A DNA stretch of 16,399 nt, from the NCBI GenBank assembly GCA_964496035.1, contig CAZBXI010000035.1, forward strand, positions 1 through 16,399, written 5' to 3'. The notes below the pieces were generated by a model. That model was not told the DNA's origin. It saw only the letters and a list, made by a program, of their open reading frames with translations, and ran no database searches. Made by a program: the position numbers and the translations under genes. Shown piece by piece: positions 13,782 to 16,399 of this stretch (position 1 is its first letter; each line of letters begins with the position of its first letter). This DNA comes from EX4484-217-1 sp964496035. Its GTDB lineage: Archaea; Thermoproteota; Thermoprotei_A; EX4484-217-1.

Positions 13782-15066
13782 AACAGCGGTAGTTTTAGCT
13801 GCAGGTAAAGGTGAAAGATTACAGCCATTTACATATACTAAACCTAAACCGTTAATTCCAATATTAAATAGACCATTCATAAGCTATATCCTAGATAACA
13901 TCATAGCGTGCGGTATTGAGAAAATAGTTTTAGTTGTACATTATCTTAAAGAAAAAGTAATGGACTACGTTAAGAAGGAATACGGGAATAAAGCTAACAT
14001 TATGTTCGTAGACCAAGGAGAACCTTTAGGAACAGGGCATGCTGTAAAAGTTTTAGAGAACATGCTAAGTGAACCGTTTCTGCTAATATACGGCGATGTA
14101 TACGTAGATAGAGAAGTTTTAAGGAAAGTACTTTCACAAGCAGAAGACTATGAGAACGTCTTAGTAGGTGTACCTGTTGAGAATCCGTGGGATTATGGAG
14201 TTCTAATAGTTAAAGACGAACTCCTTAAAGGCATTGTTGAAAAACCTGAAAAAGGAAGAGAACCATCAAACATAATCAACGCTGGAATATATGCTTTAAC
14301 AACGGAAATATTCGGTTTTCTTAGGAAAGCAAGAATTTCGCCAAGAGGGGAAATAGAATTAACGGATGCGATAACAGAGCTTGCGAAGAAAGGCGAAGTT
14401 AAAGTTATATTTGTTGAGCGAAGTGAATGGTTCGAGTTGGGTAGAGTCTGGGACATATTAGAACTTAATAGGATAATGCTTGATAAAATAAGGGAAAGTA
14501 AGATAGAAGGTATAGTTGAAGAAAACGTTAGCATAAGAGGTAAGGTGGTCATAGGGAAAAACACCATCATAAGGTCAGGTACATACATTGAGGGACCAGT
14601 ACTTATAGGTGAGAATTGCAGCATAGGGCCAAATTCCTACATTAGACCGTATACAGTCCTAGGAAACCACGTTAAAATAGGGGCCTCATGTGAAATTAAG
14701 GCAAGCACAATAATGGACTATACTCGCATTCCTCACTTAAGTTACGTTGGAGATAGCGTAATAGGAGAGCATGTTAATTTCGGAGCAGGAACAATAACAG
14801 CAAACCTAAGATTAGATGATAAAACAGTTAAAGTGACTTTAAAAGGTAAGAGAGTTGACAGTGGGAGAAGAAAATTAGGAGTATTTGTAGGAGACTATGT
14901 TAAAACGGGAATAAACGTATCCCTAATGCCGGGAGTAAAGATAGGGCCATACACATGGATAGCTCCAGGGCTGGTAATATATGAAGATATACCACCCTAT
15001 TCTTTCGTAAAGCCTGTAAATAAAAGGAGCTACATCGTTGAGAAACTAGTTATCAAGAATGACTGA
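13762..15066 (+). CDS. Bifunctional sugar-1-phosphate nucleotidylyltransferase/acetyltransferase (GlmU-like)
   Basis: This 434-residue protein resembles the characterised Sulfolobus ST0452 enzyme. It probably activates sugar-1-phosphates (glucose or glucosamine type) with UTP or dTTP and acetylates amino-sugar phosphates, feeding glycan and protein glycosylation. The N-terminal Rossmann domain has VLAAGKGERLQPFTYTKPKP (11-30), GTGHA (90-94), YGDVYVD (110-116), the KP of IVEKPEKG (158-165) and NAGIYAL. From about 250 a left-handed beta-helix of I/V-x-G hexapeptides follows, with H325 in IPHLSYVGDSVIG matching the catalytic histidine of GlmU and NFGAGTITANLR (339-350). The frame opens at TTG 13762; GTG 13768 (MSRIKTAVVLAAG) with GGTG upstream is equally likely. 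It overlaps the THUMP gene by about 20 bases. Confidence 0.92.
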   Translation: MKVSRIKTAVVLAAGKGERLQPFTYTKPKPLIPILNRPFISYILDNIIACGIEKIVLVVHYLKEKVMDYVKKEYGNKANIMFVDQGEPLGTGHAVKVLENMLSEPFLLIYGDVYVDREVLRKVLSQAEDYENVLVGVPVENPWDYGVLIVKDELLKGIVEKPEKGREPSNIINAGIYALTTEIFGFLRKARISPRGEIELTDAITELAKKGEVKVIFVERSEWFELGRVWDILELNRIMLDKIRESKIEGIVEENVSIRGKVVIGKNTIIRSGTYIEGPVLIGENCSIGPNSYIRPYTVLGNHVKIGASCEIKASTIMDYTRIPHLSYVGDSVIGEHVNFGAGTITANLRLDDKTVKVTLKGKRVDSGRRKLGVFVGDYVKTGINVSLMPGVKIGPYTWIAPGLVIYEDIPPYSFVKPVNKRSYIVEKLVIKND

Positions 15067-15067
15067 A

Positions 15068-15120
15068 AAGCCTCCTTAAACTTTAAACCACATAATTAGC
15101 TTAAGGTTTCTAGGTGGCTT
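15068..15120 (+). promoter_or_regulatory. Inverted repeat that could hide the cofE-like ribosome binding site
   Basis: AAGCCTCCT (15068-15076) can pair with AGGTGGCTT (15112-15120) with one mismatch, and AAACC (15085-15089) with GGTTT (15105-15109) inside it, leaving a 15-base loop. The right arm contains GGTGG, the likely ribosome binding site 7 bases before the GTG start. If the transcript includes this gap, the hairpin would cover the site. The hairpin could also be just an intergenic terminator-like structure of the preceding gene. Confidence 0.3.
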
Positions 15121-15124
15121 AGTT

Positions 15125-16015
15125 GTGGAGAAAGTAGAGCTATATGGCTTAACAATGCCACTAGTGGAAGAGAAAACGGACATAGCAAAGCTCATAGTTA
15201 GTGAAGCTGAAAAACTGGGTATAAACATAGAGAATGGTGATGTAATAGTTATCACATCTAAGTTTCTCCAAAAGACCATAGGAGACGTTATCGATTTAAA
15301 AACAGTGAAACCTAGTTTTAAGGCTAAAATAATAAGTAAAATCTTCAAAAAAGACCCCGTAGAAACGGAAATAGTTCTGAAAAACAGTAGGAGAGTACTA
15401 CTTGCAGTACCAACAGGTTTTCTTAGGGAACATATAGGTAAAATCTCTAAAAACGTTAAGGACGGACTAAAAGCTCTAGAAAAGGTAAAATGTATCCTCA
15501 TAACAATAACTAAGAACGGTTTTATAGCGACAGATGCTGGAGTAGATTATTCTAATTTACCTCTTGGATATGCTATAGCAAACGATCTAGATTTCGACTT
15601 GGAAGCAGAAAGGATAAGAAGAAAGATAAAGGAAATTACGGGTAAAAACGTGGCAGTAGTGATCTCGGATACTGAATTCACCATTTCAAATGGTAAGTTC
15701 GGCTCAATAGATGTAGCGGTAGGTTCTTCAGGAATAGAGCCGCTTACGAGACTTTTTGGAGAAAAAGACCTTTACGGTAGACCGAAGTTCGGCGGGTTAG
15801 ATATTGTTGTTGATGAAATATGCTCAGCTGCAGCACTGCTCATGAAGCAATGTGGTGAAGGAATACCTGTAGTTATAATCAGAGGACTAAAATACACCCC
15901 AAGCGTTAGAGGCGTGAAAGACGTATTGATCATTAAATATAGGAGAAAAGCTTCAAAGCTTCTCTTAAAAATAGCCTTAATTAACATAGTAGCTAAAATT
16001 TTAAGAATAATATAG
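15125..16015 (+). CDS. CofE-like ligase (F420-0:gamma-glutamyl ligase family), divergent
   Basis: This 296-residue protein of the CofE family adds glutamate to F420-0 in typical members. Family blocks seen: NGDVIVITSKFLQK (37-50), TKNGFIATDAGVDYSN (129-144), RIRRKIKEITGKNVAVVISDT (163-183), IDVAVGSSGIEPL (195-207), KDLYGRP (214-220), VDEICSAAALLM (229-240) and PVVIIRG. The GRPWR-like segment expected right after ISDT is replaced by EFTISNGKFGS, so the substrate may differ. A hydrophobic and basic tail (about 274-296) extends past the usual end, possibly a membrane-associating helix. The start is GTG 15125, with GGTGG 7 bases upstream. It converges with a radical SAM gene. Confidence 0.8.
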   Translation: MEKVELYGLTMPLVEEKTDIAKLIVSEAEKLGINIENGDVIVITSKFLQKTIGDVIDLKTVKPSFKAKIISKIFKKDPVETEIVLKNSRRVLLAVPTGFLREHIGKISKNVKDGLKALEKVKCILITITKNGFIATDAGVDYSNLPLGYAIANDLDFDLEAERIRRKIKEITGKNVAVVISDTEFTISNGKFGSIDVAVGSSGIEPLTRLFGEKDLYGRPKFGGLDIVVDEICSAAALLMKQCGEGIPVVIIRGLKYTPSVRGVKDVLIIKYRRKASKLLLKIALINIVAKILRII

Positions 16016-16045
16016 ACATCTTCATTGAGGAATTCATTGTTAAAC

Positions 16046-16399
16046 CTAAAGTCCGACGGCCTCCCTACCTATCTCTTTAATTAACTTCTCTATGTTTTCC
16101 GTGGTTTTACAGAATACACCTACGTTACCTAACCTAACTTTCTTTAAACCGTATTTTTCCATCACTCTATAGGCATTTACCATTTCATTATATGTTGGCT
16201 TTCTGAATCCTGACAATAAGTATTCGGGGAAAAAGGCGAGTATGGTTATGGGTATTTCCTTATCTACTTCTGAAAGGAGTTTAGCAAATTTTTCTATTTG
16301 ATCTAGCTCTACTAAGCCTGGGATGTAAATTAAAACTACTTCTAAAACTATTCCTAAATCTTTAGCTATTGAGGGTATTTCAAGAATCCATTCATTTGT
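16046..16399 (-). CDS. C-terminal fragment of a radical SAM protein
   Basis: The right edge cuts this gene, and 117 C-terminal residues are visible. IPSIAKDLGIVLEVVLIYIPG, EKFAKLLSEVDKEIPITILAFFPEY, FRKPTYNEMVNAYRVMEKYGL and KKVRLGNVGV match the C-terminal barrel strands of radical SAM enzymes of the pyruvate-formate-lyase-activase-like group (including AmmeMemoRadiSam-type proteins). In these the LIPG and the AF(Y/F)P..L blocks follow the iron-sulfur domain. The cysteine cluster CxxxCxxC would lie outside the window, so radical SAM activity is inferred. The gene converges with the CofE-like gene, with 30 bases between their stops. Confidence 0.72.
   Translation of the reverse strand, partial: TNEWILEIPSIAKDLGIVLEVVLIYIPGLVELDQIEKFAKLLSEVDKEIPITILAFFPEYLLSGFRKPTYNEMVNAYRVMEKYGLKKVRLGNVGVFCKTTENIEKLIKEIGREAVGL

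Noticed and set aside
14193..14624. Minus-strand 143-codon open frame inside the GlmU-like gene
   Set aside because: The sense-strand gene has strong domain motifs through the same region. The antisense translation is serine/leucine/isoleucine-rich with no motif.
15076..15501. Minus-strand 141-codon open frame opposite the CofE-like gene start
   Set aside because: Its composition is that of antisense translation, and the sense strand carries CofE family motifs.
1..16399. CRISPR array, tRNA, rRNA or insertion sequence anywhere in the window
   Set aside because: No regularly spaced repeats, no tRNA arm patterns, no rRNA-like stretch and no transposase motif or terminal inverted repeats were seen on reading both strands.

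Overview
The window is AT-rich archaeal DNA, almost certainly from a hyperthermophilic crenarchaeon (Thermoproteota). The evidence is its gene content: ribosomal proteins S6e, S24e, S27ae, S3ae and the archaeal-type S15, aIF2-gamma, RNA polymerase Rpo7 and Spt4, and the KEOPS subunits Kae1, Bud32 and Pcc1. Starts at TTG or GTG, stop/start overlaps and TATA-box promoters fit this. Kae1 carries the 'LAPPYIVxGxHxxD' loop and 'RWRxDEVDIPW' tail that I remember from Sulfolobus-type Kae1 rather than the euryarchaeal form. I cannot name a genus.

Layout. Positions 1-128 (minus) hold the N-terminus of a membrane protein. Positions 292-2464 (plus) hold three secreted or membrane-anchored proteins of unknown function; the second and third are diverged paralogs. 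Positions 2528-3177 (minus) hold a decayed vapBC toxin-antitoxin pair broken by four separate frameshifts, with a perfect 20-bp palindrome just upstream of vapB that looks like its operator.

From 3340 to 12660 runs a conserved informational cluster on the plus strand: S6e, aIF2-gamma, a PIN nuclease, Rpo7, Spt4, GTP-dependent dephospho-CoA kinase, S24e, S27ae, Kae1, Bud32, XTP/dITP pyrophosphatase, S15, a RecJ/Cdc45-family protein that has lost its DHH catalytic residues, Pcc1 and S3ae. Next come a THUMP-domain RNA-binding/SPOUT-like protein, a two-domain GlmU-like sugar-1-phosphate nucleotidylyltransferase/acetyltransferase, and a divergent CofE-like protein. Convergent with the last, at the right edge (minus), is the C-terminus of a radical SAM protein.

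How the genes work together. The core serves translation and transcription: small-subunit proteins, delivery of initiator tRNA (aIF2-gamma), the Rpo4/7 stalk and elongation factor Spt4, and synthesis of the universal tRNA t6A modification (Kae1, Bud32, Pcc1). A nucleotide-pool cleaner, a CoA biosynthesis kinase and a probable replication factor are embedded in it. The left 3 kb is accessory in character (surface proteins, dead toxin-antitoxin locus). No rRNA, tRNA, CRISPR array or insertion sequence was seen.
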